A stretch of 64,000 nt of DNA, taken from Allobosea lupini (GTDB taxonomy: Bacteria; Pseudomonadota; Alphaproteobacteria; Rhizobiales; Beijerinckiaceae). Shown here one piece after another: positions 28,440 to 38,200 of the stretch. Position 1 is the stretch's first letter. Each line of letters begins with the position of its first letter. The DNA lies in assembly GCF_900109525.1 (NCBI RefSeq), contig NZ_FOAN01000001.1:806001-870000 (forward strand), in the 5' to 3' direction. The notes beneath the pieces were generated by a model. The model searched no databases and was not told the origin of the DNA. It was given only the letters and a program-made list of their open reading frames with translations. The translations under genes were made by a program, and so were the position numbers.

Positions 28440-29725
28440 GGCGTGGCCTCCACCGGCTTGCTGAATTTGGCGAGGAGCCGGCGCATCCCGCTGGCGATCG
28501 CGATGAGGGCCGCGCCGCCGACCAGGAAGAACAGCGACTGGTCGAGCAAGGTGCCGATGGTCTGCCAGAGCAGAGTCACGATCGCGATGGCGAACAGCAG
28601 CGAGCCGGCGATGCTGAGCCGGCGCACGCCGCCACCCGCACCGGCGACGACGAGGCCTATCGCGATCGAGAGAATCAATGCCGCCACGACGATCTTGCCA
28701 GCCATGCTGACCGCGCCGCCGCTCCAGAACAGCACCGGTACCAGCAGCGACATCACGAGCGCCGCTGCCAGCGGCCAGGCGAAGCGGCGCTCGCGCGCCA
28801 GCAGGCCGAGGCCGATCACCGCCGGCAGCGCCAGCGCATAGGCGACATAGTTCAGCGAATGCGCCGTTCCCGCCTTCGCCTCGCTCGGATCGAGGATGCG
28901 GATCAGCTCGACATTGAGCGACAGGATCAGCCCGATCAGCCCCCAGGGCAGGAAGGCGGTGAGCAGGCCCGGCCCGCCCCGGTCGAGCGCCAGCGCGCCG
29001 AGCGCGACGAACAACGCGGAGACGGCGAGCCCATAGGCGAGCAGGCCGTAGTCGAAGCGCAGGAAGGCCGGCTGGCCCGGCAGTGTCGCGAACCAGCCGA
29101 GCAGCGCCAGCGCCGCGACATGATGGACGAGGCGGTTGTGGCGGGTCGCGGCCAGCCAGAGCGCCGGCAGGAAGGGCAGCCAGAACAGCAGGTGCGCCCT
29201 GCTCTCGCCCTCGTCCCAGCGACCGCCGGCCCAGCAGCCGATCCCGACGATGGCAATGACGAGCGCCCCGTTCGAGCGCAGCAAAAAGGCGACGATCAGC
29301 GCGCCGAGCGCGACCAGCAGCGCCCCGCCCGGCCAGTCGGTCGGCAGATGATACATCTGGCCGACGAGCGCGACGCCGGCAGCGAAGATCAGCGTGCCGC
29401 AGGTCGCGGCGGCGTCCGCGCCGCCTGTCGAACCGCGACTTTCCAGCCGGGCCGAGATGCCGAGCGCGCCGGCGAGGCCGAGCAGGATCATGACGAGCTT
29501 GGCGATGCGGGGGATCTCGTCCCAGTTCGCCGCGACGAAGGCGGAAACGCTGGAGGCGATCAGCAGGCCGCCGAACAGGCCGATCAGGGCCGGCAGCTTG
29601 AAGCCGCCGCCCTCCTGCGCCAGCGAACGGCGGATGGTCGCGGCGCTTTCGGGACTGACCAGCCCCTCTCCCACCCAGCGACCCAGATCGGCTTCGAGCC
29701 GTTTGCGATAGGAACCCGTCAGCAT
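28436..29725 (-). CDS. DUF2157 domain-containing membrane protein
   Basis: A 429-residue protein with about twelve hydrophobic segments. The cytoplasmic N-terminus (LEADLGRWVGEGLVSPESAATI) precedes the DUF2157 pattern GGLLIASSVSAFVAANWDEIPR and AGVALVGQMYHLPTDWPGG. Its stop overlaps the GDYXXLXY start by four bases, so the two products are made together and probably act together in the inner membrane. Confidence 0.88.
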   Translation of the reverse strand: MLTGSYRKRLEADLGRWVGEGLVSPESAATIRRSLAQEGGGFKLPALIGLFGGLLIASSVSAFVAANWDEIPRIAKLVMILLGLAGALGISARLESRGSTGGADAAATCGTLIFAAGVALVGQMYHLPTDWPGGALLVALGALIVAFLLRSNGALVIAIVGIGCWAGGRWDEGESRAHLLFWLPFLPALWLAATRHNRLVHHVAALALLGWFATLPGQPAFLRFDYGLLAYGLAVSALFVALGALALDRGGPGLLTAFLPWGLIGLILSLNVELIRILDPSEAKAGTAHSLNYVAYALALPAVIGLGLLARERRFAWPLAAALVMSLLVPVLFWSGGAVSMAGKIVVAALILSIAIGLVVAGAGGGVRRLSIAGSLLFAIAIVTLLWQTIGTLLDQSLFFLVGGAALIAIASGMRRLLAKFSKPVEATP

Positions 29726-29773
29726 GCGCGCTTATTTGGCACGGGCTGACGGGTTTTGGCGAGATAGCCTGTC

Positions 29774-31771
29774 TTAGGCCGCCTTGACCTTGCGCTTCCG
29801 CGCAAGATCGGGCGGCGTCGCCTCCTCGACCAGCGCCGCGACCACGGCGTCGAGGCTCATCACCGTCTGGGCCTGGCTGCCGAGGCGGCGCACGGTCACG
29901 GTCTTCTCCTCGGCCTCGCGCTTGCCGACGGCGAGGATGACCGGGACCTTGGCCAGCGAGTGCTCGCGCACCTTGTAGCTGATCTTCTCGTTGCGCAGGT
30001 CGGCGCGGGCGCGCAGGCCGGCCGAGAGCAGCGCCATGGTGACCTCCTCGCCATAGGCGTCCGCCTCCGAGGTGATCGGTGCGACCACGATCTGCTCGGG
30101 CGCCAGCCAGAGCGGGAAATGCCCGGCATGGTGCTCGATCAGGATGCCGACGAAGCGCTCCAGCGAGCCGCAGATGGCGCGATGGACCATGACCGGCTGC
30201 TTCTTCTCGCCGTCCGAGCCGATATAGAAGGCGCCGAAGCGCTCCGGCAGATTGAAGTCGACCTGCGTCGTGCCGCATTGCCAGTCGCGGCCGATGGCGT
30301 CGCGCAGGACATACTCGAACTTCGGCCCGTAGAAGGCACCCTCACCCGGGTTGATCTCCGTCGTGATCCGGTTGCCGGACTGCTTCGCGATCCTCTCCAG
30401 CACCCTGGTCATGACGTCTTCGGCATGGTCCCAGACCGCATCGGAGCCGACCCGTTTCTCGGGGCGCGTCGAGAGCTTGATGACGAGATCGTCGGTAAAG
30501 CCGAAATCCTCGTAGACCGACAGGATCAGATCATTGATCGCCAGGCACTCGGCGGCGAGCTGCTCCTCGGTGCAGAAGATGTGCGCGTCGTCCTGCGTGA
30601 AGCCGCGCACGCGCATCAGCCCATGCAGCGCGCCGGACGGCTCGTAGCGGTGGACATTGCCGAACTCGGCCAGCCGGATCGGCAGGTCGCGATAGCTCTT
30701 GAGGCCGTGCTTGAAGATCTGGACATGGCCCGGGCAGTTCATCGGCTTAAGCGCGAAGACCTTCTGGTCGCGCGTCGGATCGTTCGGGTTCTCGAAGGCC
30801 GAAGCCGACTTCACCGCGAACATGTTGTCCTGGTACCAGCCCCAATGGCCCGAGGTCTCCCAGAGCGACTTGTCGAGCACCTGCGGGGCGTTGACCTCCT
30901 CGTAGTCGGCGGCGAGCCGCCGGCGCATATAGGTCAGCACCTCCTGGAACAGCCGCCAGCCCTTAGAGTGCCAGAAGACGACACCCGGCCCCTCCTCCTG
31001 GAAATGGAACAGGTCCATCTCGCGGCCGATCCGGCGATGGTCGCGCTTCTCGGCCTCCTCGATCTGCTTGAGATGGGCGTCGAGCTCCTCCTGCCGGGCG
31101 AAGGCGGTGCCGTAGATGCGCGTCAGCATCGGGTTCTTGCTATCGCCGCGCCAATAGGCGCCGGCCACCTTCATCAGCTTGAAGGCGTTGCCGACCTTGC
31201 CGACCGAGGTCATGTGCGGGCCGCGGCAGAGGTCGATCCAATCGCCCTGCGCATACATCTTCAGCGTCTGGTCTTCCGGAATCGCATCGACCAGCTCGAC
31301 CTTGAAGGCCTCGCCCTTGTCGCGGAAGAAGGCCTTGGCCTTGTCGCGGCTCCAGATCTCCTTGGTGAAGGGTTTGTCGCGCGCGATGATCTCGCGCATC
31401 TTCTTCTCGATCGGCGCGAAATCCTCCGGCGAGAACGGCTCGTTGCGGAAGAAATCATAGAAGAAGCCGTTCTCGATCACCGGGCCGATCGTCACCTGCG
31501 TGCCGGGATAGAGCTCCTGCACAGCTTCGGCGAGGACATGGGCGCAGTCGTGCCGGATCAATTCCAGCGCGCGCGGATCCTCGCGGTTGAGGAACTCGAT
31601 CTTCGCGTCGGCGGTGATCGGATCGGCGAGGTCGACGACCACGCCGTCGAGCGCCATCGCGACCGTGCGCTTCAGGAGAGAGGGCGAAATGCCGCCGGCG
31701 AGTTCCCTGCCGGTGATGCCGGACGGGAATTCGCGCTGCGCGCCATCGGGAAATGTCAGGGAGATCGTCAT
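29774..31771 (-). CDS. thrS: Threonyl-tRNA synthetase
   Basis: A 665-residue class II synthetase. ATG 31771 ([10 protein letters not shown]) begins the TGS domain; the 31801 alternative adds ten unlikely residues. The editing domain with [12 protein letters not shown] lies near residue 75, the catalytic core holds [13 protein letters not shown] with its zinc cysteine and [13 protein letters not shown] [19 protein letters not shown], and a C-terminal anticodon domain follows. yidD and the NifU-like gene lie upstream on the same strand. Confidence 0.98.
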   Translation of the reverse strand: MTISLTFPDGAQREFPSGITGRELAGGISPSLLKRTVAMALDGVVVDLADPITADAKIEFLNREDPRALELIRHDCAHVLAEAVQELYPGTQVTIGPVIENGFFYDFFRNEPFSPEDFAPIEKKMREIIARDKPFTKEIWSRDKAKAFFRDKGEAFKVELVDAIPEDQTLKMYAQGDWIDLCRGPHMTSVGKVGNAFKLMKVAGAYWRGDSKNPMLTRIYGTAFARQEELDAHLKQIEEAEKRDHRRIGREMDLFHFQEEGPGVVFWHSKGWRLFQEVLTYMRRRLAADYEEVNAPQVLDKSLWETSGHWGWYQDNMFAVKSASAFENPNDPTRDQKVFALKPMNCPGHVQIFKHGLKSYRDLPIRLAEFGNVHRYEPSGALHGLMRVRGFTQDDAHIFCTEEQLAAECLAINDLILSVYEDFGFTDDLVIKLSTRPEKRVGSDAVWDHAEDVMTRVLERIAKQSGNRITTEINPGEGAFYGPKFEYVLRDAIGRDWQCGTTQVDFNLPERFGAFYIGSDGEKKQPVMVHRAICGSLERFVGILIEHHAGHFPLWLAPEQIVVAPITSEADAYGEEVTMALLSAGLRARADLRNEKISYKVREHSLAKVPVILAVGKREAEEKTVTVRRLGSQAQTVMSLDAVVAALVEEATPPDLARKRKVKAA

Positions 31772-32018
31772 CGATCGGCTCCTGCTCACTCGGGGATACA
31801 AGCCCCGTAAGCCAAGGCCGGCTGCATGAATGAGCGGGGCGACGCGGCCTGCAGCCGGTTCGGCACGCGCGCCGGGGAGGCCTATACGAGCGGGAAGGTG
31901 CAGGCAATCGGCGAATGGCTCTTCCCTCGGAAGCTGTCGGTTTCGTCATGTTCCGGTCAGGTCGCAGCAAGCCAGGCTCACCCAGCATCGCGGCCTCGCC
32001 CAATCGGAGCCGACAGCC

Positions 32019-32261
32019 ATGCCTCGCCACCTCGTTCTGACTATCGCCCTCGTTGCGCTCATACCCGCGGCGGCCCTGGCGCAGACACCCGGTCGTACGG
32101 CGATCCGCAACGCCTGCGCTGCCGATTTCCAGAAGCATTGTCCAGGCATCCAGCCCGGCGGCGGCCGCCTCGCCGCCTGCTTCAAGGAGAAACAGGCGGC
32201 CTTCTCCGCCGATTGCGTGGCGACGCTGCAGATCGCCAGGTCTCAGCGTCGCTCGAACTGA
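32019..32261 (+). CDS. Small secreted cysteine-rich protein
   Basis: An 80-residue protein with signal peptide MPRHLVLTIALVALIPAAALA from ATG 32019. The mature part CAADFQKHCPG...GGGRLAACFKEKQAAFSADC resembles the Cys-rich GLG1-type repeat seen in many short Rhizobiales periplasmic proteins. Four cysteines could form two disulfides. Its 3' end overlaps the yidD 3' end by 19 bases tail to tail. Function unknown. Confidence 0.75.
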   Translation: MPRHLVLTIALVALIPAAALAQTPGRTAIRNACAADFQKHCPGIQPGGGRLAACFKEKQAAFSADCVATLQIARSQRRSN

Positions 32262-32659
32262 TCACCTTCGTCCGCCGCTGCCACCGGCGGCGCGTTGACC
32301 CCGCGCCAGCGGCCATAGGCCCAGGGCTTGTACCAGGCTCCCTCCGGCGGCAGCTCCTCGCAGACGATGTCGATCCCCGAGGTGCCGAGCGGCGTGCAGC
32401 GGCAGATGCGGGCGAAGCCGACCCAGCCGCCGGCCCAGAGCCCGTGCCGCTGGATCGCCTCGTCGGTATATTCCGAGCAGGACGGCCAGTGCCGGCACTG
32501 CCGGCCGATCAGCAGTGAGAAGCTGAGTTGGTAGCCGCGGATCAGCAGATGGGCGCCTCGGCGCGGCAGGCGCAAAAACGCCTGTCGCCATGAAAGGCTT
32601 TTTTCAGCATGTTTAGGCAAGTATGACTCAGGCAAACGCTGCCGGCTCCCTCCAGCCAA
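32243..32659 (-). CDS. yidD: Membrane protein insertion efficiency factor YidD
   Basis: A 138-residue YidD. The core LLIRGYQLSFSLLIGRQCRHWPSCSEYTDEAIQRHG contains an amphipathic helix and the conserved cysteines. YidD aids YidC and Sec membrane insertion at the inner leaflet. This copy is longer than usual, with extra residues on both ends, so the true start may be downstream of 32659. It lies between the NifU-like gene and thrS, a common order in Rhizobiales. Confidence 0.9.
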   Translation of the reverse strand: MAGGSRQRLPESYLPKHAEKSLSWRQAFLRLPRRGAHLLIRGYQLSFSLLIGRQCRHWPSCSEYTDEAIQRHGLWAGGWVGFARICRCTPLGTSGIDIVCEELPPEGAWYKPWAYGRWRGVNAPPVAAADEGDQFERR

Positions 32660-32703
32660 ACTTATATCGCCCCTCTTCGATCCCGCCTTCCCAGATTCTG
32701 GTC

Positions 32704-33435
32704 ATGATGCGCGCACGCTTCCTTGCCTCCGCCACCGCCCTCTGCGGGCCGCTGCTCGCGCTCGCCCTGACTACGCCCGCGGCGGCACAGCAGCGAGCCT
32801 ATCTGATCTGGCTCGACGCCGCCAAAATCGACGTCGCCAAGGTGATGGGCCTGCCTCCGGCACAGAACTCGCCGGAGCATCGCGCCGAGTTCGAGAAGGT
32901 GCTCGCCCTCTCCTCCGCCCGCACACCGGAGCGCGAGAAGCAGGCGATCGCCGACCAGTACCAGACGTTCAATGCCTTCCTGAAAGGCATGGACCACAAC
33001 TATATCGACGGCACCCATCGCGAGACACGGCTCTTGATGCGCGAGGCGCAGGTCGAGCTCGCCATCCTGCTGAAGAGCGTCAACCGCCTGACCAGCCGCA
33101 TCCGGCCGTTCCAGATGTGGAACAAGGTCAGGGTCAAGCCCTGCCCCGGCGGACGGCCGGAAGGAACCTCCTTCCCCTCGGCCCATGCCGCGACCGCAGC
33201 GCTCTATGCCACGCTGCTCTCGGACGCCGTCCCCGAACTCGCCGACAAGTTCGAGGAGCGGGTGAAAAGCTATGACGAAAGCCGTCTCATCTGCGGCTTC
33301 CACTACCCCACCGACCTGGAAGCCGGCGACAAGATCGGCCGCGTCGTCGCCAAGGCACTGTTGGCCGAGAAGGCTTTCAAGGTCCGCTATGACGAGACGA
33401 AACCGGAAATCCGCCAGGCGTTCGGGCTGAAATAA
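32704..33435 (+). CDS. Class A-type acid phosphatase (PAP2 superfamily)
   Basis: A 243-residue protein with a signal peptide (MMRARFLASATALCGPLLAL...AAAQ) if started at ATG 32704. PAP2 catalytic segments are visible: an SRIRPF segment, PEGTSFPSAHAATAALYA (the PSAH motif) and SRLICGFHYPTDLEAG (the SR...H...D motif). This is the class A non-specific acid phosphatase arrangement, with the enzyme acting in the periplasm on phosphomonoesters. It is divergent from yidD by 44 bases. Confidence 0.9.
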   Translation: MMRARFLASATALCGPLLALALTTPAAAQQRAYLIWLDAAKIDVAKVMGLPPAQNSPEHRAEFEKVLALSSARTPEREKQAIADQYQTFNAFLKGMDHNYIDGTHRETRLLMREAQVELAILLKSVNRLTSRIRPFQMWNKVRVKPCPGGRPEGTSFPSAHAATAALYATLLSDAVPELADKFEERVKSYDESRLICGFHYPTDLEAGDKIGRVVAKALLAEKAFKVRYDETKPEIRQAFGLK

Positions 33436-33438
33436 CCT

Positions 33439-33888
33439 TCAGCCTGCCACAGTCTCGCGCCGCTTCGCCTCGATCTGGCCGATCGCGTCGACCACCGCGT
33501 CGAAGGTCAGCATGGTCGAGGCGTGGCGCGCCTTGAAGTCGCGCACCGGCACGAGCACGGACAGGTCCGCCCATTTACCGCTGGGTGGTTCAGCGCCGTC
33601 CTTCAGGATCGCGCGGGCCTGCTCGCGGACCTCGCGCAATTCGGCGGCAGTCGAGCCGACGACATGGCGCGCCATGATCGAGGACGAAGCCTGGCCGAGA
33701 GCGCAGGCGCGGACATCGTGGCCGAAGCCGGTGACGACATCCTCGTCCATCGTCAGGTCGATCGTGACCGTCGAGCCGCAGAGGCGCGAATGGGCGGTCG
33801 CCGTCGCATCGGGCACCGGCAGGCGCTCGAGCAGCGGGATGTTTCCTGCCAATTCCAGGATTCGCTTGTTGTAGACATCGTTCAGCAT
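33439..33888 (-). CDS. NifU/IscU-like iron-sulfur cluster assembly scaffold protein
   Basis: A 149-residue IscU-fold protein starting [18 protein letters not shown], the usual N-terminus of the family. Cysteines at [10 protein letters not shown] and in [11 protein letters not shown] match two of the three cluster ligands; the third expected position reads HASTM (no Cys). The frame extends to 34011 and an ATG at 33900 is possible. With the third ligand missing it may act as an assembly factor rather than a scaffold. It converges with the acid phosphatase and diverges from folE. Confidence 0.85.
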   Translation of the reverse strand: MLNDVYNKRILELAGNIPLLERLPVPDATATAHSRLCGSTVTIDLTMDEDVVTGFGHDVRACALGQASSSIMARHVVGSTAAELREVREQARAILKDGAEPPSGKWADLSVLVPVRDFKARHASTMLTFDAVVDAIGQIEAKRRETVAG

Positions 33889-34046
33889 GTGCGAGCCCAT
33901 GCGGGGGTGGATCGACCCGCCTTCCACCCCAATATAGAAAGGACCCTCCCAGATGGGGAGGGCCGTCTCGCCGCAGCAGTCGACGAATTGATCCATCCCC
34001 GCCTTCCGCACGTAGGAGGGCGAGACAACAGAACGGAAGGCACCAC

Positions 34047-34688
34047 ATGGACGCCGTGGTTAAGTCCTTATCCGCGGACCAGGCCCTGCGCCCGGCCGCA
34101 GACACCTTTCTCGTCAGAAAGCCGACGCGGGAAGAAGCCGAGGAAGCGGTGCGCACCCTGATTCTCTGGGCCGGCGACGATCCTTCGCGCGAAGGCCTGC
34201 TCGAGACACCCGGCCGCGTCGCCAAGGCCTATCGCGAACTCTACAAGGGCTACGACGAGGACCCCGAGGAGATTCTCGAACGGGTTTTCGAGGAGGTCGA
34301 CGGCTACAGGGACATGGTCCTCGTCCGCGACATCCCGTTCTACTCGCATTGCGAGCACCACATGGTGCCCTTCGTCGGTAAGGTCCATATCGGCTACTAT
34401 CCGAACGGCGGCGTGGTCGGCCTGTCGAAACTGGCCCGCGTCGTCGAGGTCTATGCACGCCGCCTGCAGACGCAGGAGACGATGACGGCGCAGATCGCCC
34501 AGGCGATCGAGCGGACGCTCAAACCAGGCGGCGTCGCCGTCCTCGTCGAGGCCGAGCACATGTGCATGTCGATGCGCGGCGTACAGAAGCAGGGCTCGTC
34601 GACGATGACGACGCAGTACACCGGCCGCTTCCGCGATCCGGCCGAGCAGGTGCGCTTCTTTACCATGGTGAAGTCGCCGGGGCTGTGA
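34047..34688 (+). CDS. folE: GTP cyclohydrolase I
   Basis: A 213-residue enzyme that makes dihydroneopterin triphosphate for folate. Motifs include [15 protein letters not shown], the zinc site [10 protein letters not shown] with Cys102 and His105, and the second-cysteine region [12 protein letters not shown], followed by TTQYTGRF. The gene order NifU-like/folE/hisI is common in Hyphomicrobiales. A repeat and a 165-base gap separate it from hisI. Confidence 0.97.
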   Translation: MDAVVKSLSADQALRPAADTFLVRKPTREEAEEAVRTLILWAGDDPSREGLLETPGRVAKAYRELYKGYDEDPEEILERVFEEVDGYRDMVLVRDIPFYSHCEHHMVPFVGKVHIGYYPNGGVVGLSKLARVVEVYARRLQTQETMTAQIAQAIERTLKPGGVAVLVEAEHMCMSMRGVQKQGSSTMTTQYTGRFRDPAEQVRFFTMVKSPGL

Positions 34689-34710
34689 GCCCACGACCTG
34701 CGCTCCGACG

Positions 34711-34803
34711 CGTCATGCTCGGGCTTGCCTCGCGCATCTCGGAAACCAGTATCTTCTGGCCTTGAGATTCCCGGGCCGGCGCTTCACGCCGCCCGACAAT
34801 GAC
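34711..34803. repeat. Dispersed palindromic intergenic repeat (family 3-like, inverted and degenerate)
   Basis: Reads GTCATGCTCGGGCTTGCCTC at the left and CGCCCGACAATGACGGC at the right with TTGAGATTCCCGGGC between. This is an inverted and diverged form of the family 3 elements at 17228 and 22963. It fills most of the folE-hisI gap. Confidence 0.55.
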
Positions 34804-34853
34804 GGCTCACGTTACCTGCCGTATATGCGAGACGTCACCGTCAGGATTCCAAC

Positions 34854-35255
34854 ATGACTGCCTTCCCCACCCTTTCAGCCAAAGCCGAGATCGAAGAGGG
34901 CACGGTCCTTGCTCCCAAGTTCGACCGCGACGGCCTCGTCACCTGCGTTACCACCGACGCTGTGACCGGCGAGGTGCTGATGGTCGCGCATATGAACGCC
35001 GAATCGCTGCGCCTCAGCATCGAAACGGGCGAAGCCTGGTACTGGTCGCGCTCGCGTCAGGCGCTCTGGCGCAAGGGCGAGACCTCCGGGCAGTTGCAGA
35101 GCATCGTCGAAATGCGGATCGACTGCGATCAGGACGCGATCTGGATCAAGGTCAATGTCGGCGGCGACGGCGGCTGCTGCCACACCGGTCGCCACAGCTG
35201 CTTCTATCGGGTTAAGCCGGTCGGCACCGCGGCCGACGGACCACTGACCATCTGA
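34854..35255 (+). CDS. hisI: Phosphoribosyl-AMP cyclohydrolase
   Basis: A 133-residue single-domain HisI for the third step of histidine synthesis. Metal and catalytic residues are present in AYWSR-like [31 protein letters not shown] and [13 protein letters not shown]. Not fused to the HisE pyrophosphatase, as is usual in alphaproteobacteria. Confidence 0.96.
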   Translation: MTAFPTLSAKAEIEEGTVLAPKFDRDGLVTCVTTDAVTGEVLMVAHMNAESLRLSIETGEAWYWSRSRQALWRKGETSGQLQSIVEMRIDCDQDAIWIKVNVGGDGGCCHTGRHSCFYRVKPVGTAADGPLTI

Positions 35256-35406
35256 ACCCGGACTGCCTGCTTCGTTGGCAATCCTTTCACCAAGCTTTCA
35301 TGTTTCCTTCAAAAGCGACTGATAGCCGCCTAGGGTCCCGGCGCCGTTCATCTTTCGCTCATCGGCTGGCGCGATCCTGAAGTCCTCCCGCGGAGGGATC
35401 GCGCCG

Positions 35407-36426
35407 ATGAGACTGGAGAACATCGCCAGACGGGCCTTTGGATTGGGCGGCGGCGGAGCTGCGATGAACGATCTCGTTTCCCGACCCGCCGCGCGCCTCA
35501 GCCGGCCGCGGATCGGCCTTGCCCTCGGCGGCGGCGCTGCGCGCGGCTGGGCGCATATCGGCGTCCTCGATGTTCTCACCGAGGCGGGCTACGCGCCCGA
35601 AGTGATCGCCGGCACCTCGATCGGCGCGGTCGTCGGCGGCTGCTACGCCGCCGACAAGCTCGAGCAATTGCGCGAATTTGCACTTGGCCTGACCAAGCGC
35701 CGCGTCGTCGGGTTGATGGATTTCCATCTCGGCGGCGCCGGGCTGATCGCCGGCGGCCGGCTGAAGCGCCTGCTGGAACGAGATCTCGCCGGCCTGCAGA
35801 TCAGCGATCTCAGGCAGACTTACGCCGCCGTCGCAACCGAACTCGGCACCGGCCATGAGATCTGGCTGACCCGCGGCTCGCTGGTCGACGCGCTGCGCGC
35901 CTCCTACGCGCTGCCCGGCGTATTCGACCCGGTGAAGCTTGGCGGCCGCTGGCTGATGGATGGCGCGCTGGTCAATCCGGTGCCGGTCACGGTGGCGCGC
36001 GCGCTCGGTGCCGACGTCGTGCTCTGCGTCAACCTGAACAGCGACATGACCGGCCGCGGCACGGTGATCCAGTCCTACGGCGCCGATCCGGACCCGGAGC
36101 CCGTGGTCGAGCAGCGCCCGGCGACCGGCTGGTTCGGCGGCGTGCGCGAGCGCATGCGCGGCATCGTCGGCAAGGCCAATCACGAGCAGCAGCCGGGCCT
36201 CGCCGGCGTGATGATCGACGCCTTCAACATCACCCAGGACCGAATCTCGCGCTCGCGTCTCGCAGGCGATCCACCGGATGTGATGATCGGCCCCAAGCTC
36301 GGCCGCGTCGGCCTGTTCGACTTCCACCGCGCCGACGAAGCGATCGCGCTCGGCCGGCAGGCGGCGGAACGCGCGCTGGACGAGATCGCCGCGATCGTCG
36401 CGGCCAATCACCTGCCGCTGAACTAG
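35407..36426 (+). CDS. Patatin-like phospholipase family protein (RssA-like)
   Basis: A 339-residue hydrolase. The oxyanion loop is LGGGAARGWAHIG at residues 40-52, the nucleophile serine is in AGTSIGAV (Ser71), and the dyad aspartate in RWLMDGALVNPVPV. The N-terminal 30 residues are variable and a later ATG at 35464 (MNDLVSRP) is possible. The family acts on lipid acyl chains in the cytoplasm or membrane. There is no clear partner gene. Confidence 0.88.
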   Translation: MRLENIARRAFGLGGGGAAMNDLVSRPAARLSRPRIGLALGGGAARGWAHIGVLDVLTEAGYAPEVIAGTSIGAVVGGCYAADKLEQLREFALGLTKRRVVGLMDFHLGGAGLIAGGRLKRLLERDLAGLQISDLRQTYAAVATELGTGHEIWLTRGSLVDALRASYALPGVFDPVKLGGRWLMDGALVNPVPVTVARALGADVVLCVNLNSDMTGRGTVIQSYGADPDPEPVVEQRPATGWFGGVRERMRGIVGKANHEQQPGLAGVMIDAFNITQDRISRSRLAGDPPDVMIGPKLGRVGLFDFHRADEAIALGRQAAERALDEIAAIVAANHLPLN

Positions 36427-36456
36427 ACGCGAAGGGCCGATTTAACGCCCGTTTCC

Positions 36457-36553
36457 GTCATGGTCGGGCTTGTCCCGACCATCCACGTCTTCGCCTTAGT
36501 GATCCAAGGCGGAATTCAAGGCGTGGATGCTCGCCACAAGGGCGAGCATGACG
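36457..36553. repeat. Dispersed palindromic intergenic repeat (family 2, copy c)
   Basis: GTCATGGTCGGGCTTGTCCC and ATCCACG on the left, GGATGCTCGCCACAAGGGCG and AGCATGACGG on the right. The ends are nearly identical to 24670-24767 while the middle differs. Confidence 0.8.
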
Positions 36554-36564
36554 GGGGTGAAGCC

Positions 36565-36996
36565 TCACGCCATCGCGATATAGTCGCGCATCGCCCGGCT
36601 CTCGGCCTCGATCTCGGCGACCCGATGCTTGACCACGTCGCCGATCGAGACGATGCCGGCGACCCGACCGTTGTCGACCACCGGCACATGCCGGAAGCGG
36701 CCTGACGTCATGATCTCCATCAGATCGTCGACGCTGGTATCAGGCCGGCAGGTCACGACCTTGGCGGTCATGGCGCGCGACACCGGCGTCTCCAGCGCCG
36801 CGGCGCCATCGGTGCCCAAGGCCTTGATGATGTCGCGCTCCGACAGGATGCCGAGCAGGCTGCCATCGGCGCCGGTCACGACCACCGCGCCGATCCGCTT
36901 CTCCGCCAGGGTCCGCGCTGCCTCGCCAAGCGTCCGGTGGGGCTGCACCGAGATCACCTCTGCGCCCTTGTTGCCGAGAATATGAACGACGTTCAT
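36565..36996 (-). CDS. CBS domain-containing protein
   Basis: A 143-residue protein of two CBS repeats, RTLGEAARTLAEKRIGAVVV...GILSERDI and TSVDDLMEIMTSGRFRHVPV...GIVSIGDVV, which together form one adenine-nucleotide binding module. ATG 36996 is selected because the frame further upstream (to 37305) is not CBS-like. A GGAGGAG ribosome site precedes it. Stand-alone CBS proteins sense energy charge, but no client is apparent. Confidence 0.9.
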   Translation of the reverse strand: MNVVHILGNKGAEVISVQPHRTLGEAARTLAEKRIGAVVVTGADGSLLGILSERDIIKALGTDGAAALETPVSRAMTAKVVTCRPDTSVDDLMEIMTSGRFRHVPVVDNGRVAGIVSIGDVVKHRVAEIEAESRAMRDYIAMA

Positions 36997-37183
36997 CGAC
37001 TCCTCCTCCAGCGATAGCGGCACCGTTGACCGGCGCTCATTTGATGGGTTCGACGGCAGCAGCGCCGGAACGCGGATCGTTGCGTCCGCGATACGACGCC
37101 AGCTTGGACTCGTTCGACTGTGAGCGAAGTCTGAGGCGACGGCAAGGCGTTCCCGGCAGGAAAACTGCCCGCTCCGGTTGCAA

Positions 37184-38002
37184 TCAGCGCCGCACCGGCC
37201 CGCGATCGAGCAGCGGGAACAGCAGAAGCCCGGCGAGGAAGCCGCCGATATGCGCCTCCCAGGCGATGCTGGTTTCCTCGCCGAGAATCGGCACCAGCCC
37301 GGCACCGAACAGGATGTTGGTGACGAACCAGATCACCACGAACAGCATGGCCCGCGAATTGCGCCAGAGGCCGCCCAGCGGCTCGGCCGGAATCGCACGC
37401 ACCACCTCGTCGTGGCCAAGCCCGCCGAAATGCACGCCCGGGGAGAACACGAAGCGGATCGCCGCCGCCGTCGCGCCCGAGACACCGGCCGAAGCGCCGA
37501 CCAGCGGCAGGACGTCGAGTTCGCGCGACCACCAGTGCAGCAGGGCGCCGGCGATCGTGGACACGGCCATCAGCAACAGGAAACGCCCGGCCCCGAGCCG
37601 GCGTGCGACCGGACTGCCGAAGGCGGCCAGCCAGACGACGTTCGAGACCAGATGCAGCCATGAACCGTGCAGCAGCCCATAGCTGAGCAGCGTCCAGAGC
37701 TGGCCGCCGCCATCGGCCAGCAGCAGGCGGACCAATTGCAGGCGCTGGACGAAATCGGGCGTACCGGAGGTGCCGAGCGAGCGGGCGATCTCCTCCAGGC
37801 GCTCCGGCGCGAACCAGAGCGTCAAGCGCGCCGGCACGAAGGAGAGCCACGAGACGAGCAGGAAATCGTCGCGCTCGCTGAGCAGCTCGCGCGCCCCCTG
37901 GATCAGCGCCAGGGCCGCGATCAGCCAGACGACGACGCCGGGCAGGTTGAAGACCGGCTCGCGCGCTGGCGAGCCATATGGATCGTCTGGGTTCGCCGAC
38001 AT
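37184..38002 (-). CDS. Rhomboid family intramembrane serine protease
   Basis: A 272-residue membrane protein with about six or seven helices. Rhomboid residues are clear: HGSWLHLVSN in helix 2, the nucleophile in GASAGVSG (Ser171), and the catalytic His in AWEAHIGGFLAG (His252). The large helix 1-2 loop (residues 55-90) is unusually charged. ATG 38002 starts a likely cytoplasmic N-terminus; a 38038 start is possible. The substrate is unknown. Confidence 0.9.
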   Translation of the reverse strand: MSANPDDPYGSPAREPVFNLPGVVVWLIAALALIQGARELLSERDDFLLVSWLSFVPARLTLWFAPERLEEIARSLGTSGTPDFVQRLQLVRLLLADGGGQLWTLLSYGLLHGSWLHLVSNVVWLAAFGSPVARRLGAGRFLLLMAVSTIAGALLHWWSRELDVLPLVGASAGVSGATAAAIRFVFSPGVHFGGLGHDEVVRAIPAEPLGGLWRNSRAMLFVVIWFVTNILFGAGLVPILGEETSIAWEAHIGGFLAGLLLFPLLDRGPVRR

Positions 38003-38045
38003 CGCGCCCTCACTGGAGCATGGGCCCTCGGCAGGCAACAGAAAA

Positions 38046-38067
38046 GGGGAGAGCGCGCGCTCTCCCC
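38046..38067 (-). terminator. Perfect GC-rich palindrome with T-run, possible attenuator before rhomboid gene
   Basis: Eleven-base self-complementary arms with no unpaired loop bases (effective loop a few GC pairs), then TTTTC on the minus strand. It sits 44 bases upstream of the rhomboid start, with no minus-strand gene before it, so leader attenuation is as likely as termination. Confidence 0.4.
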
Positions 38068-38185
38068 TCTCCTCCCCGGCCGGTCACGCCCCCGCGCCCC
38101 CGCCTTTTCCAGTGAGCCCGGACGCATCGTGCGGGCTCGAATTCGACAGGGGATTTATGCGGCATTTTAGGGATCTTCCACAAGC

Positions 38186-38200
38186 TTAACCGTTGCTTAA
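38186..38200 (+). promoter_or_regulatory. CtrA-type binding site before PAS gene
   Basis: Exact TTAA-N7-TTAA with CC after each half (TTAACCGTTGCTTAACC). It is 170 bases before the PAS ATG and 184 from the rhomboid start, so it could serve either gene. Confidence 0.55.

Noticed and set aside
27816..30278. 820-codon minus-strand frame as one fused protein
   Set aside because: Only its last 207 codons (from GTG 28439) are a real gene; the rest is the DUF2157 and thrS region in the wrong frame.
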